Source: Cryobacterium inferilacus | Lineage (GTDB): Bacteria; Actinomycetota; Actinomycetes; Actinomycetales; Microbacteriaceae | DNA length: 64,000 bases | Assembly: GCF_019599185.1 (NCBI RefSeq) | Contig: NZ_JAIEUL010000008.1 | Coordinates: forward strand, 62,001-126,000 | Direction: 5' to 3' | In this document: positions 8,911 through 17,139 of the stretch, piece by piece | How the letters are laid out: each line of letters starts with the position of its first letter | Position numbering within the stretch: the first letter of the stretch is position 1 | Notes under the pieces: model-generated | What the model was told of the DNA's origin: nothing | The model's input: only the letters and a program-made list of their open reading frames with translations | Database searches by the model: none | Made by a program: the position numbers and the translations under genes

Positions 8911-9657
8911 TCAGGCGGGTTTGATCCCGTACTGCTCGTTGTACCGCGCCAGCACCTCGTTGATGGGGCCGTCCAGCACGAGTGCGCCCTTGTCGAGGTA
9001 GAGCCCCCTGGCGCAGAAACGGCGCAGGTCCCGCTCGTTGTGCGACACGAAGAACAGGGTGCGGCCGCCGGCGAGGAGCTCCTCGATGCGGCGGTAGCAC
9101 TTCTCCCTGAACGCCTTGTCGCCCACGGCGAGGACCTCATCGACGAGGATGATCGGTTCCTCGAGCCTGGAGATCACGGCGAAGGCGATGCGCACCTTCA
9201 TTCCGCTGGAGAGATGCTTGTACGGGGTGTCGATGAAGTCCGCGATCTCGGCGAATTCGATGATGTCGTCGAACCGGGAGTCGATCTGCTTGCGGGTCAT
9301 GCCGTGCAGGCCGGCGGTGAGGTAGACGTTGTCGCGCACGGTGAGGTCGTCGACGAAGCCGCCGGTGATCTCGATCAGCGGGGCCACTCCCTCCTCGACC
9401 GTGACGGTGCCCTCGTCGGGCAACACGACACCGGTGACCAGCTTGAGCAGGGTGGACTTGCCCTGGCCGTTGCGACCGACCACGCCGATGGCTTCGCCGC
9501 GTTGCACGCTGAAGGACACGTTCTGCAGCGCCCAGAACTCGCCGGACCGGGTGCGGCGGCGGCGGCCGGCGAAGAGGTCCTTGAAGCTGCGGCGGCTGCG
9601 GCGATTGCGGCGAAAGCGGATGCCGACGTCGTGGAGGGAGATGACGGTGTCGCTCAT
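8911..9657 (-). CDS. Polysaccharide/teichoic-acid export ABC transporter ATPase (TagH-like, 248 aa)
   Basis: Walker A is GRNGQGKST, the signature is LSSGMKVRIAFA and Walker B is IILVDEVLAVGD. The SSGM form of the signature and the VGD after Walker B are typical of the TagH/Wzt/KpsT group, which exports lipid-linked glycopolymers across the cytoplasmic membrane. No long C-terminal carbohydrate-binding extension is present. The start codon overlaps the stop of the permease gene upstream, as expected for subunits of one transporter. Its position next to the glycopolymer synthesis genes gives the likely cargo. Confidence 0.92.
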   Translation of the reverse strand: MSDTVISLHDVGIRFRRNRRSRRSFKDLFAGRRRRTRSGEFWALQNVSFSVQRGEAIGVVGRNGQGKSTLLKLVTGVVLPDEGTVTVEEGVAPLIEITGGFVDDLTVRDNVYLTAGLHGMTRKQIDSRFDDIIEFAEIADFIDTPYKHLSSGMKVRIAFAVISRLEEPIILVDEVLAVGDKAFREKCYRRIEELLAGGRTLFFVSHNERDLRRFCARGLYLDKGALVLDGPINEVLARYNEQYGIKPA

Positions 9658-10457
9658 CAGATCTCCTTCAGGACGGCACGTTCGGTGCGGGAGAAGACCA
9701 GCAGCCCGATCGCCAGGAACGCCAACGACATGGCGGCGCTCACGCCGACGACGAACCAGTCGAGTTCGTCGGGGAAGAACGCGGCCCGGTAGAGACTGAA
9801 AATTCCGCTGAGCGGATTGAAGGCGGCCCAGAAGTGCAGCTGCTCAGGCAGGTCGCTGGTTCCGTAAATGATCGGCGACGCGTAGAACAGGAAGCGCAGG
9901 ATGAGCTTCACGGCGCGTTCGAGGTCGCGGAAAAACACCACCAGGGGAGCGACGATGAGTCCCACACCGGCGGTGAGCACGGCCTGGATCAGGATCGCCA
10001 GGGGGAAGTACGCGGCTTCCACATGGACCTGGGCTTCGGTGATGATGGCGAAGATGACCAGGACCGGGACCGCGGCGATGAATTCGATGCCCTTGGAGAG
10101 CACCAGACGGTTGACCCAGATGGTGCGGGGGATCCGGGTGGACCGGATGAGCTTGGCTTCCCTCAGGAAGGCCCTGGTGCAGTCGGAGATGGCGCCGTTG
10201 AACCACATCCACGGCAGCAATGCGGCGAGCAGGAAGACGATGTACGGCTCGTTGCCGACACTGCGTTGAAAGACCTGGGTGAAGACGAACCAGTAGATAC
10301 CGGCCATGACCAGCGGGTCCAGGATCGACCAGAAATAGCCCAAGACCGACGTTGAATACCGAACGCGGAGGTCACGCTGGGTCAGCAACCACAGCGAATG
10401 ACGGTAACGCGCAAACGGGGTGCGCTGTTCAGGACGCACCTGAGCGTAACTACTCAC
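9657..10457 (-). CDS. Polysaccharide/teichoic-acid export ABC transporter permease (TagG-like, 266 aa)
   Basis: An ABC-2 type permease with about six transmembrane helices; the N-terminal RYRHSLWLLTQRDLRVRY amphipathic segment followed by LGYFWSILDPL is characteristic of the TagG/Wzm group. I place the start at the GTG at 10457 because the protein then begins as family members do; a longer frame reaches 10514 but adds an unusual Arg/Trp-rich leader. It overlaps the ATPase gene by 1 nt. With the ATPase it should flip or export the polymer made by the neighbouring synthesis genes. Confidence 0.9.
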   Translation of the reverse strand: MSSYAQVRPEQRTPFARYRHSLWLLTQRDLRVRYSTSVLGYFWSILDPLVMAGIYWFVFTQVFQRSVGNEPYIVFLLAALLPWMWFNGAISDCTRAFLREAKLIRSTRIPRTIWVNRLVLSKGIEFIAAVPVLVIFAIITEAQVHVEAAYFPLAILIQAVLTAGVGLIVAPLVVFFRDLERAVKLILRFLFYASPIIYGTSDLPEQLHFWAAFNPLSGIFSLYRAAFFPDELDWFVVGVSAAMSLAFLAIGLLVFSRTERAVLKEI

Positions 10458-10527
10458 GCGCTCTATCGTATGGGAGCAGATCGGGGCACGACGCCAACGG
10501 CGACCGTGCCCCACCCGCGAGAGACGA

Positions 10528-11220
10528 TTAGACGAAGAGGTTGGCGCGCTCGAGGTCCTCGGCGAAGTCGACCTCGACGGCGTAGAAGTCGGAGATGTCG
10601 ACGGGCTCGACGAGCAGGCGGTTCTTCTCGATGGCGAGCTCGATCGCGCGCTCGAAGTAGTCCTGGTCGTCCACCTTGCTGAGGTGGTGGATGAGCATTG
10701 CCTTGTCGGCGGCAGACACGTAGTTGATGCCGACGGCCTCGCCGAGACCGTTCTTGACGGTCTTGGAGAGCTCCTTGATGTAGCCCTCGGCGCTGGTGGT
10801 GTACTTGACTTCCTCGTCGGAAACCTTGGACGTGTTGACCGTCACGAACGACTGGTCGCGCTTCATCATCGAAGCGGCGCGGTCGAGAATTGCGGGGTCG
10901 AAGACAACGTCACCGTTCATCCACAGCACACCGCCGGAGCCGGACGCGCGCAGGGCGCGGAGGAGGCTCTTCGACGTGTTCGTCACGTCGTACTGCTCGT
11001 TGTACACGAAGGATGCCTGCGGGAACGCTTCGATGATGTGCTCGAGCTTGTAGCCGACCACGATGGTGACCTTGGTCTTCTTGCCGAAGGCGTGCTCGAT
11101 GTTGTCGAACTGCTGCTGCATGATGGTGCGGCCGTCGTTCAGTTCGGTCAAGGGTTTGGGCAGCGAGCGGCCGAGACGGCTGCCCATTCCTGCTGCAAGT
11201 ATTACTACCTGGGTGGTCAC
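10528..11220 (-). CDS. NTP-transferase domain protein, nucleotidyltransferase of wall-polymer type (230 aa)
   Basis: The Rossmann-like nucleotidyltransferase fold is shown by VILAAGMGSRLG and KPLTELNDGRT at the N-terminus and by the metal-binding WMNGDVVFD motif near residue 100. The family activates sugars, choline or alditol phosphates as CDP- or UDP-linked donors. In this context a CDP-alcohol or similar donor for the adjacent TagF-like and CDP-alcohol enzymes is a reasonable guess, but substrate residues cannot be assigned. It lies 70 nt upstream of the exporter genes on the same strand. The opposite side is a 294-nt divergent intergenic region without a visible gene, up to the ABC ATPase at 11515. 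Confidence 0.85.
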   Translation of the reverse strand: MTTQVVILAAGMGSRLGRSLPKPLTELNDGRTIMQQQFDNIEHAFGKKTKVTIVVGYKLEHIIEAFPQASFVYNEQYDVTNTSKSLLRALRASGSGGVLWMNGDVVFDPAILDRAASMMKRDQSFVTVNTSKVSDEEVKYTTSAEGYIKELSKTVKNGLGEAVGINYVSAADKAMLIHHLSKVDDQDYFERAIELAIEKNRLLVEPVDISDFYAVEVDFAEDLERANLFV

Positions 11221-11514
11221 GAATATCTCCTAAGAAAGATCTGGGTGGCCCCGCGGCACTGGCGTTCCAGCCGAGTTTGCCTGCGGTTCACCCCTAAGTT
11301 CACGTATAGACACTCCGTTATGCCACCCTCAGACTAGCCGCATACCCTCTACTGGGGGAAGAGAAACCACGATGCGTGTCCTGATCGTGACGATTCGCAG
11401 CCCCGTTACGGTATCGGTCGAGGCAGACGAATCTGCCCGGGAATTCCGCGGGAATACCGCCTCGAGCCGGTCTGCGACCCAGCGAGGTCAGACGGTACTT
11501 GGTAGGTTAGCGGG

Positions 11515-13722
11515 GTGACTCCAGTGCCTCCGAACTCCGAGCCCGACGAGCAGACCCCGGTCTTGCCCGTTCCCGATACGGAGCCGGAACGCGAGGGTAG
11601 CGCCCCTGAAACGGACGCCCCTGCGGACCGCCCCCATGAGCCTGCTCTACCTGTTGCGGCCGAGCCGACAGCCGGCGTCAAGCCACCCCGCAAGACCCCG
11701 GTCAAGCGTGCGCCGCGCACCAGCGTGCCCCGCGTCGCTGCCCCCGCAACCCCGGATGCCGGCGCGCCAGCGGCGGATTCCGATGAGGCCGCCGCGCCGA
11801 AGCCGGCGCCGCGCAGCACCACCCGCGCACCGCGCACTCCCGCGACGCCGCGCTCATCCGCCACCGGCACCCGCGCCCCCGCCAAGAAGAAGGCCGCACC
11901 GGGGACGGCAGCAGGGTCACCTGCAGCGTCTGAGACAACCGCAGTACCGGAGGCAACAGCGTCGCAGTCTGCCGACGAGGATCGCTCCGAACCCGCCACA
12001 GCCGCCGCCCGGGTCGCGGTTGCGCGTACTCCCGCCGCACGCAAGACCCCGTCGAAGTCGCCCGCCAAGGCGCCAGCGGCACGTGCCACCCGACTGCCCG
12101 CCACGACAACTCCGACGGCAGACACCGCCGACGCCGTCGAGGCCGCCGCCGAGGCGACCGCGACCGATGCCGCCTCGACCGCCTCACCCGCGAGCGGCCA
12201 GCCCGACACCGCCCGCCCCGCAACTGGTCGGCCCACCGCAGCCAAGGCCGCGGCCGCGAAGGCAGCGGCAGCCAAGTCCGAGTCAGCCGCGAAGGCCGGC
12301 GCAGCGCGCGCCGCAGCGACCAAGGCCGCGGCCGCGAAGGCCGCCGCCGCTAGAACCTCGGCGACCGCTGCCTCGCGGGCCGCCACGGCTGCCGCCGCCG
12401 CCGCGACGGCACGCGCCACCGCGGACGGTGCCGCCGACAAGCCCGTTATCGACGAGACAGCAACGCCGGACGGCTCTGCACAGGACACCTCGGTGCCCGA
12501 CAGCCCTGTCCAGCACAGCCCGGTGCAGCACAGCCCGGCACAGGACAGCACTGCGAACGACAGCGTCGGCGCTGAAACGGCCGTCGAAGTCAACGCGATC
12601 GAGGAGATCACCGCTGCCCTCGCGCCGACAGCAGTTGCCAGCGACCGCGACACTGCCGATGGCGCGTCCACGCCAGGCACCGCCGCCGAGCCGGTGCGCA
12701 CCGAACGGCGCCCGTTCTGGCGGCTGAACCGGACTGCGTCCAAACAGGGTCAGCCCACGCAGGACGCCCCGGTCGCGGCACCCGCCGTCAGCAGCGTATC
12801 CGCCGACTCAGCGACAGCCGAAGCGCCCGAAGCGACCACCGCACCCGAGCCAACGGAAGCGCCCGCTGCGCCCGTCACGAAGACGGCGCCGCCCGCGGCT
12901 CCTGTCGTCCGCAAGCCGATGGCTCCGCGCACCGCCGCAACCCCCGTCGTCAACGCCAATGCGCCCGTCGAGATCGCCGTGAGCGGTCTCAACAAGCGGT
13001 TCGGTCAGAACGTGGCCGTCGCCGGCGTCGACCTCGAGGTGCGGGCCGGATCTTTTTACGGCATCGTCGGCCCCAACGGAGCGGGCAAGACCACGACCCT
13101 GTCGATGATCACCGGTCTGCTTCGTCCGGATTCCGGCACGATCCACGTGCATGGCATCGACGTGTGGGCCGATCCGATCGCCGCCAAACAGGCCATCGGG
13201 GTGCTGCCGGACCGGCTGCGCCTCTTCGACCGCCTCACCGGCGCTCAACTGCTGTACTACTCCGGCGTGCTGCGTGGGCTGGAAGCCGAGACCGTTCGCG
13301 CCCGTTCGGCCGACCTCGCCGCCGCGTTCGGTCTGGAGAGTGCACTCAACCGCCTCGTCGCCGACTACTCGGCCGGTATGACCAAGAAGATCGCCCTCGC
13401 CTGCGCCATGATCCACTCGCCGCGGGTGCTCGTGCTCGACGAACCGTTCGAGTCCGTCGACCCGGTGTCGGCGGTGAATGTCACCGAGATCCTGCAGCGC
13501 TACGTCGCCAGCGGGGGGACGGTGATCCTCTCCAGCCACGGGATGGACCTCATCCAGCGCGTCTGCGACCACGTCGCGATCATCGTGCAGGGCTCGGTCC
13601 TGGCGTCCGGAACCATCGACGAGGTGCGCGGCAACGTGTCGCTCGAAGAGCGGTTCGTGGACCTGGCCGGCGGACGAAAGGTTGCGGAGGGCCTGGAGTG
13701 GTTGCACAATTTCTCGGACTGA
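11515..13722 (+). CDS. ABC-2-type transporter ATPase with very long low-complexity N-terminus (735 aa)
   Basis: The C-terminal 250 residues are a normal ABC ATPase: Walker A GPNGAGKT (about 519-526), signature YSAGMTKK, Walker B VLVLDEPFESVDP, H-loop SSHGMD. The first 480 residues are Ala/Pro/Thr/Lys-rich and should be disordered; residues about 240-300 contain repeated AAKAA-type blocks resembling histone-H1-like or MgtE-type basic tails. The GTG start is the first in frame after an upstream stop. Because the whole stretch keeps one open frame with strong third-position GC, I think it is translated. The partner permease overlaps its 3' end. The transported substrate is unknown. Confidence 0.85.
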   Translation: MTPVPPNSEPDEQTPVLPVPDTEPEREGSAPETDAPADRPHEPALPVAAEPTAGVKPPRKTPVKRAPRTSVPRVAAPATPDAGAPAADSDEAAAPKPAPRSTTRAPRTPATPRSSATGTRAPAKKKAAPGTAAGSPAASETTAVPEATASQSADEDRSEPATAAARVAVARTPAARKTPSKSPAKAPAARATRLPATTTPTADTADAVEAAAEATATDAASTASPASGQPDTARPATGRPTAAKAAAAKAAAAKSESAAKAGAARAAATKAAAAKAAAARTSATAASRAATAAAAAATARATADGAADKPVIDETATPDGSAQDTSVPDSPVQHSPVQHSPAQDSTANDSVGAETAVEVNAIEEITAALAPTAVASDRDTADGASTPGTAAEPVRTERRPFWRLNRTASKQGQPTQDAPVAAPAVSSVSADSATAEAPEATTAPEPTEAPAAPVTKTAPPAAPVVRKPMAPRTAATPVVNANAPVEIAVSGLNKRFGQNVAVAGVDLEVRAGSFYGIVGPNGAGKTTTLSMITGLLRPDSGTIHVHGIDVWADPIAAKQAIGVLPDRLRLFDRLTGAQLLYYSGVLRGLEAETVRARSADLAAAFGLESALNRLVADYSAGMTKKIALACAMIHSPRVLVLDEPFESVDPVSAVNVTEILQRYVASGGTVILSSHGMDLIQRVCDHVAIIVQGSVLASGTIDEVRGNVSLEERFVDLAGGRKVAEGLEWLHNFSD

Positions 13723-15272
13723 AGCTGAGGCTCCTCGCCAACCTCTTCCGGCGTAGTCCTTGGCAGGTCGTGGGAGTTGCGCTTGGCCTGCTCTACGGAC
13801 TGCTCGTCGCCGGCGCCCTCGTGGCGATGCTGGTGACCTTCCGCTCCGTCGACGACATCCGCACCATTCGGGACGGCCTGATCGTGGCGGGGTCGATTGT
13901 GGTGCTCGGTTTCTTCCTCGTCCCGCTGGTCTTCGGTGTGGACGACAGCATGGACCCCCGCAAGTTCAACACCATGGGCATCCCGAACAAGCAACTGGCG
14001 TTGGGACTCGCCGTCACCTCGCTCGTCGGCGTGCCAGCGACCACTCTGGCGCTGGTCTTGATCGGCACCATCGTGACCTGGTCCAGGGGTCCGGGGGAGA
14101 TCCTGCTCGCCATCCTCGCGGCCGCACTGCTGCTGGCCACCTGCATGCTGGCCTCCAGAGTGAGCACCTCGCTGGCAGCGTTCATGCTCTCCACCAGGCG
14201 GGCCCGCGAGTTCACCGGCATCCTCGGCATTCTGCTCATCGTCATGATCACCCCCGTCGTCGTGTTGCTGTTCAACGTCGACTGGAGCAGGTACGGTCTC
14301 GACCTGCTCGGCGGGTTCGCGGCCATCCTCGCCTGGACACCGCTCGGTGCCGGGTGGGCCGTTCCCGGCGATGCCGCCCTCGGGAATTGGGGGGCGTCGA
14401 TCCTCCGACTGCTCATCGCCGCGGCGACCACCTACCTGCTCTGGCTGGCCTGGCAGGGCCTGGTGGCCCGTATGCTCGTCACCCCTGGCCGGGAGGCGCA
14501 GGCCCGCGCCTATGGCGGGCTGGGCTGGTTCGACCGGATGCCGCACAACGCCATCGGCGCCATAGCCGCCCGCAGCATCACCTACTGGGGTCGAGACCCG
14601 CGGTACTGGGTCTCCCTGATCATGATCCCGATCGTGCCCGTTCTGGTGGTTCTGCCGCTGGTCTTCGCTGGGATGCCGTTCGAGTACCTGGTTCTCGTGC
14701 CCGTGCCGCTGATGTGCGTGTTCCTGGGCTGGACCCTGCACAACGACGTGGCCTACGACCACACCGCCATCTGGCTGCACGTGGTCTCCGGTCCGCGCGG
14801 CGTGGCTGACCGGGTCGGCCGGCTTGTCCCGGCGCTCTTCGTCGGGATCCCGCTGATCGGTCTCGGCTCTGCCGTGAGCGTCAGCGTGCACGGCGATTGG
14901 GCGGTGCTCCCCGGGCTGCTCGGTGTGAGCACCTGCATCCTGCTGGCCGGGCTGGGATTCTCCAGCTACACGTCGGCACGGTTCCCCTACCCGGCAACGA
15001 AGCCAGGCGACAGCCCGTTCGCCCAACCGCAGTCCTCGGACACCGCGGCAGCGATCATCCAGTCGCTGACCTTCGTGGGATCGATCGTGGTCGCGATTCC
15101 GGCCATCGTGTGCGCCGTGCTCGGCATCTTCGTCGACCCGATCTGGAATCTCCCTGCCCTCTACTGGGGCCTGGGCATCGGTTTCGTGATGCTGATCGGC
15201 GGCGTGTGGTTGGGGTCCCGCACCTTCGAACGCCGCGGGCCCGAGATGCTCTCCTCCGCATTGCGCGCGTAG
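13698..15272 (+). CDS. ABC-2-type transporter permease (524 aa)
   Basis: A hydrophobic protein with roughly twelve predicted membrane segments and a charged N-terminus (LKLRLLANLFRRSPWQ). GTG at 13698 is chosen as start because GGAGG lies at 13686-13690, 7 nt away; a longer frame extends back into the ATPase coding region but only as an out-of-frame shadow. The gene overlaps the ATPase stop by 25 nt, which signals translational coupling. The length fits the large actinobacterial ABC-2 permeases. The substrate cannot be inferred. Confidence 0.87.
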   Translation: MVAQFLGLKLRLLANLFRRSPWQVVGVALGLLYGLLVAGALVAMLVTFRSVDDIRTIRDGLIVAGSIVVLGFFLVPLVFGVDDSMDPRKFNTMGIPNKQLALGLAVTSLVGVPATTLALVLIGTIVTWSRGPGEILLAILAAALLLATCMLASRVSTSLAAFMLSTRRAREFTGILGILLIVMITPVVVLLFNVDWSRYGLDLLGGFAAILAWTPLGAGWAVPGDAALGNWGASILRLLIAAATTYLLWLAWQGLVARMLVTPGREAQARAYGGLGWFDRMPHNAIGAIAARSITYWGRDPRYWVSLIMIPIVPVLVVLPLVFAGMPFEYLVLVPVPLMCVFLGWTLHNDVAYDHTAIWLHVVSGPRGVADRVGRLVPALFVGIPLIGLGSAVSVSVHGDWAVLPGLLGVSTCILLAGLGFSSYTSARFPYPATKPGDSPFAQPQSSDTAAAIIQSLTFVGSIVVAIPAIVCAVLGIFVDPIWNLPALYWGLGIGFVMLIGGVWLGSRTFERRGPEMLSSALRA

Positions 15273-15290
15273 CTGCATACACTTGTAGTC

Positions 15291-15587
15291 ATGACACACG
15301 ACACTCGCGCGAGCATTGCTGACCCCGGCCAGGGCCCCGGAACCGGCGGCGGAACGTCAACCCTGGACCGTGAGCTCGAGGAACTCCTCAATCAGGAGCA
15401 GATCGAGCCAGGCGACCACGAACGCTTCTCGCACTACGTTCCGAAGGACAAGATCCTCGAGTCCGCGATGACCGGTAAGCCGGTCAAGGCGCTGTGCGGC
15501 AAGAAGTGGCTGCCGGGCCGTGACCCGGAGAAGTTCCCGGTCTGCCCCACCTGCAAGGCCATCTACGAAAAGATGAAGCAGGACTGA
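15291..15587 (+). CDS. DUF3039-family small protein (98 aa)
   Basis: A small actinobacterial protein with Cys64 in ALCGKKW, followed by a CPTC pair in VCPTCKAIYEKM; the three or four Cys/His residues (including HERFSHY) suggest a zinc site. The family DUF3039 is widespread in actinobacteria and has no assigned role that I know. It follows the ABC permease by 18 nt and could be read through from it. A perfect 26-nt palindrome lies downstream. Confidence 0.85.
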   Translation: MTHDTRASIADPGQGPGTGGGTSTLDRELEELLNQEQIEPGDHERFSHYVPKDKILESAMTGKPVKALCGKKWLPGRDPEKFPVCPTCKAIYEKMKQD

Positions 15588-15642
15588 CCGCGACCTCGCC
15601 CTCGGCTCCCTCGCGCAGTCCGTATCGCGGGTGATACGCCGC

Positions 15643-15668
15643 TTCGCGGGTGGCATGCCACCCGCGAA
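15643..15668. terminator. Perfect 26-nt palindrome between convergent genes
   Basis: The two 13-nt halves TTCGCGGGTGGCA and TGCCACCCGCGAA are exact reverse complements with no spacer. A smaller hairpin, GTATC-GCGGGT-GATAC, lies just before it at 15622-15637. It sits between the DUF3039 gene and the convergent pncB gene, so a two-way terminator is the simplest reading. A protein-binding palindrome is the alternative. Confidence 0.55.
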
Positions 15669-15723
15669 ACAGCGCCTGACCCGCGCATCGCCGAAGTGCC
15701 GAGCTGGGGCGGAATCCCGGCGG

Positions 15724-17058
15724 CTAGCGGTAGACCGTCGGGATGACGACGTCGCCGCGGCCGAGCCGGAACGCGTCGATGGGCAGTTCGCGCATCGACG
15801 CGGCGTTCTGCTCGCGGGCGAGTCTGGTACCGGCCGCGCCCAGGTAACGTTCGTCGACGACGCCGGCCTGCATGAGCGGCACGAGCAGGGAACGCTCGCT
15901 GGCGCCGGACGCGTCGGTGACGACCGCGTCGGCAGCAGTCGACGGCCCGTCGGCATCCACCCGCACGATCTCTTCGCGGGCGGTGCCGCTGGCGTCCAGA
16001 CTGCGCACCGCGCTCTTGCGACCGCCGACGGAGGCCTTCGACGCTGAGGTCTTCGCCACCGACACCCACTCGTCGTTCGCGTTCTTGTGCGCCACCAGTT
16101 TGTACACCATGCCCGCCGCCGGAGCGCCGGAACCGGTGACGAGCGAGGTGCCCACGCCGAAGGCATCCACGGGCGATGCCGACAGCGCGGCGATCGAGAA
16201 TTCGTCGAGGTCGCTGGTCACGGTGATTCCCGTGTTCACAGCGCCGAGAGCGTCCAGCTGGGCGCGGGCTGCCGCGGCGACGGTCGGCAGGTCGCCGGAG
16301 TCGATCCGGATCATGCCCAGGCCGGTGCCGGCGACGGCGACGGCGAGCTCGATGCCGCGTTCGATGTTGTAGGTGTCGACGAGCAGGGTCGTCGATGCGC
16401 CGAACGCGTCGACCTGGGCGCGGAAGGCGTCCTCCTCGCTGTCGTGCAGCAGGGTGAAGGAGTGCGCGGCCGTGCCCATGGTGGGCACACCCCAGCTGCG
16501 GCCGGCCTCGAGGTTGCTTGTGGCGCCGAATCCGGCGATGTAGGCGGCCCTGGCCGCGGCCACGGCGGAGTACTCGCCGGTGCGGCGGGAACCCATCTCG
16601 GCCAACGGGCGACCCAGACTCACCGACACCATGCGGGCTGCGGCGCTGGCGACGGCGCTGTCGTAGTTCAGCACGCTCAGGATGAGGGTTTCGAGCACGA
16701 CGCACTCCGCGAAGGTGCCGTCGACCTGGATGATCGGCGAGCCGGGGAAGTAGGCGTCACCCTCGCGGTAACCCCAGATGTTGCCGCTGAAGGAGTAGTC
16801 GGCGAGCCAGTCGAGGGTGGGCGGGCGCACCACGTTGTTGTCGCGCAGCCAGTCGAGCTCGGCGTCGTGGAAACGGAAGTCCCTGATCAGGTCGAGCAGC
16901 CGACCTGTACCGGCGACGATCCCGTACCGGCGCCCGTTGGGCAGCCGCCGGGCGAAGCCCTCGAACATGCACTCCCGGTTGGCGGTGCCGCTCTGGATCG
17001 CGGCATCCACCATGGTGAGTTCATAACGGTCGGTTCGAAGCGCAGAAGACTCGGTCAC
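15724..17058 (-). CDS. pncB: Nicotinate phosphoribosyltransferase (444 aa)
   Basis: Catalyses nicotinate + PRPP (+ATP) to nicotinate mononucleotide in NAD salvage. Family hallmarks are TDRYELTMVDA at the N-terminus, the central HSFTLLHDSEEDAFRAQ with the reactive His, LLVDTYN, and the phosphate-binding RIDSGDL. Length fits the actinobacterial/short PncB group. It starts with GTG and has no partner gene close by; the convergent palindrome at 15643 separates it from the DUF3039 gene. Confidence 0.93.
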   Translation of the reverse strand: MTESSALRTDRYELTMVDAAIQSGTANRECMFEGFARRLPNGRRYGIVAGTGRLLDLIRDFRFHDAELDWLRDNNVVRPPTLDWLADYSFSGNIWGYREGDAYFPGSPIIQVDGTFAECVVLETLILSVLNYDSAVASAAARMVSVSLGRPLAEMGSRRTGEYSAVAAARAAYIAGFGATSNLEAGRSWGVPTMGTAAHSFTLLHDSEEDAFRAQVDAFGASTTLLVDTYNIERGIELAVAVAGTGLGMIRIDSGDLPTVAAAARAQLDALGAVNTGITVTSDLDEFSIAALSASPVDAFGVGTSLVTGSGAPAAGMVYKLVAHKNANDEWVSVAKTSASKASVGGRKSAVRSLDASGTAREEIVRVDADGPSTAADAVVTDASGASERSLLVPLMQAGVVDERYLGAAGTRLAREQNAASMRELPIDAFRLGRGDVVIPTVYR

Positions 17059-17139
17059 GCGGCAAGCCTAGCGGGACCCGCATCGCCGGCACCTGCAGAT
17101 GCTCCGAAGGGGGCGGTACCGGCGTTTCGCGGGTGTTGC

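Noticed and set aside
11406..12743. Minus-strand frame opposite the low-complexity extension of the ABC ATPase
   Set aside because: Its Ala/Val/Gly-rich product mirrors the Ala/Pro codons on the plus strand; no ribosome-binding site and no motif.
13500..15299. 599-codon minus-strand frame opposite the ABC permease
   Set aside because: The plus-strand permease has a ribosome-binding site and transmembrane pattern; the other product is Gln/Arg/Asp-rich shadow sequence.
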